From Desulfovibrionaceae bacterium (lineage in GTDB: Bacteria; Desulfobacterota; Desulfovibrionia; Desulfovibrionales; Desulfovibrionaceae): a stretch of 5,709 nt of DNA. Below are positions 4,653-5,709 of this stretch, in pieces (positions within the stretch are counted from its first letter, which is position 1; every line of letters starts with the position of its first letter). The notes beneath the pieces are model-generated. The model made no database searches, was not told where the DNA came from, and saw only the letters and a list, made by a program, of their open reading frames with translations. The DNA lies in contig JAGADT010000042.1 of the NCBI GenBank assembly GCA_017613475.1, positions 1 to 5,709 on the forward strand, read 5' to 3'. Position numbers and translations under genes: made by a program.

Positions 4653-5709
4653 ATGAACATGAATAAATACGCCATTGGCGCCGCGGCGGCCCTGAGCCTC
4701 TGGCTGGGGCTTGCCAACCCGCTCTGCCATATTCCCTGGCTGATTTTGCTGCATCCCATGGCGCTGCTTTTCCTGGGGCAGTCTTCGCCCTCCGGGGGAA
4801 AAGCCTTCTGCCGCGGCTGGCTTGCCTCCACCCTGGGCTGGAGCGGCGTTTTGTACTGGATTGCCGTGCCCGTCCACGATTTCGGCGCGCTCCCCTGGGC
4901 GCTGGCCGTGCCCTGCGCTGTGCTGCTCTCCGCCTACATGGCCGGCTTCGGCGGGCTTTTTGCCCTTTTGGCCCATGATGCGCGCAGGCTGAGCCTCCCC
5001 CTCCTGCCCCAGGCAATCCTCCTCGCCCTGGGCTGGTATTTGCTGGAATGGACCCGCGGCTGGCTTTTCTCCGGCTTTGCCTGGACGCCGCTTGCCGCGG
5101 CCTTTGCCCCTGTTCCTCCGCTCATCCAGGGCGCCTCCATTTTGGGAGCCTACGGGCTTGGCGGCTTTTTCGCCGGGCTTTCCTGCCTGGCTGGGCTTGG
5201 GCTTGGACGCGGCGGGCGCAATGGCTGGGCAGCCTTTGCCGCCGCGCTGGCGCTTTTCCTCGGGGCATGGTGCGCGGGCTCGGCATCCATGGGCCGCCAG
5301 GACCTGCCAGGCAGGACGGTTGACGTGCTTCTTGTGCAGGGGAACATCAACCAGGATGTCAAATGGAGCCCGGCCATGCTGCGCGCTACGGTAAGGCGCT
5401 ACATAGAGCTGACCCAGGGCGCGCTGGCACGCCTGGATGCGCGCGGAGAAACCGCCTTTGCTGTCTGGCCTGAAACGGCCATGCCCTTTGATACGGAACG
5501 CGAGCGGGCGCTTGTGCTGCCCCTGAAGGCGCTGGCTAAAAGCGCCAATGCGGAACTGGCCTTCGGCGCCATCGGCTTTGACCGCGCCAGCGGCAAATAT
5601 CTCAACCGCGCGAATTTTATCAGCGCCGACGGGCAGGAGGCAGGCTCCTACGACAAGCAGCACCTTGTGCCTTTTGGCGAATACGCGCCGCCCTTCCTGG
5701 ATTTCCCCT
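4653..5709 (+). CDS. lnt: Apolipoprotein N-acyltransferase, N-terminal 352 residues (3' end beyond window)
   Basis: Inner-membrane enzyme that adds the third acyl chain to the N-terminal cysteine of lipoproteins, the last step of their maturation before Lol export. The N-terminal ~210 residues are a run of hydrophobic membrane segments. They include the conserved LEWTRGWLFSGFAWTPL (131-147). The periplasmic nitrilase-fold domain begins near residue 223 with VDVLLVQGNINQDVKW. It shows the catalytic Glu in WPETAMPF (E274) and the catalytic Lys in YDKQHLVPFGEYAP (K335), with E343 also conserved. The catalytic Cys and final membrane segment lie past the right edge; about 150 residues are missing. 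ATG at 4653 is chosen because MNMNKYAIGAAAALSLWLGLANP reads like a normal Lnt start; ATG at 4659 is an alternative. Neither has a clear ribosome site. The gene is divergent from the four minus-strand genes. Confidence 0.95.
   Translation, partial: MNMNKYAIGAAAALSLWLGLANPLCHIPWLILLHPMALLFLGQSSPSGGKAFCRGWLASTLGWSGVLYWIAVPVHDFGALPWALAVPCAVLLSAYMAGFGGLFALLAHDARRLSLPLLPQAILLALGWYLLEWTRGWLFSGFAWTPLAAAFAPVPPLIQGASILGAYGLGGFFAGLSCLAGLGLGRGGRNGWAAFAAALALFLGAWCAGSASMGRQDLPGRTVDVLLVQGNINQDVKWSPAMLRATVRRYIELTQGALARLDARGETAFAVWPETAMPFDTERERALVLPLKALAKSANAELAFGAIGFDRASGKYLNRANFISADGQEAGSYDKQHLVPFGEYAPPFLDFP

Noticed and set aside
4449..5663. A 404-codon open frame on the minus strand, opposite lnt
   Set aside because: The plus strand encodes Lnt with catalytic motifs across this whole interval. 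The antisense product is low-complexity, rich in Gly, Ala, Lys and Gln, and looks like a by-product of G+C-rich codon use.
1..5709. CRISPR array, transposon, prophage, tRNA or defence system
   Set aside because: There are no regularly spaced repeats, transposase motifs, cloverleaf sequences or defence genes. All gene content is chromosomal housekeeping or small genes.

Overview
This window looks like ordinary chromosomal DNA of a Gram-negative bacterium with fairly high G+C content. It holds five protein genes and no sign of a mobile element, CRISPR array, tRNA or rRNA. The Gram-negative call rests on lnt, which finishes lipoproteins in diderm envelopes. My best guess is a member of Desulfovibrionaceae or a relative, from the overall flavour of the proteins and the base composition. 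That is an impression, not a demonstrated placement.

Layout. Bases 1-2219 (minus) carry the first 739 codons of DNA polymerase I (polA); its C-terminus lies off the left edge. Bases 2220-2419 are an intergenic stretch with a strong intrinsic terminator, two further hairpins and a 19-nt direct repeat. Bases 2420-3715 (minus) are a complete adenylosuccinate lyase (purB), preceded 21 nt upstream by an FmdB-type zinc-ribbon gene (3737-4078, minus); these two probably form an operon. A very small, strongly basic 37-residue gene follows at 4207-4320 (minus). It has its own good promoter, a structured leader and a terminator. Bases 4321-4652 are a divergent intergenic region. Bases 4653-5709 (plus) carry the first 352 codons of apolipoprotein N-acyltransferase (lnt), cut by the right edge.

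The genes serve separate housekeeping functions: DNA repair and replication (polA), purine synthesis (purB) and lipoprotein maturation (lnt). The zinc-ribbon and 37-residue proteins are of unknown function. I see no multi-gene novel system.

The points most worth a second look are a set of 13-nt palindromes with a GCA-N-TGC core that I found only in the intergenic regions, a PolA whose proofreading domain appears to have lost its catalytic residues, and the 37-residue basic protein with its hairpin-rich leader.
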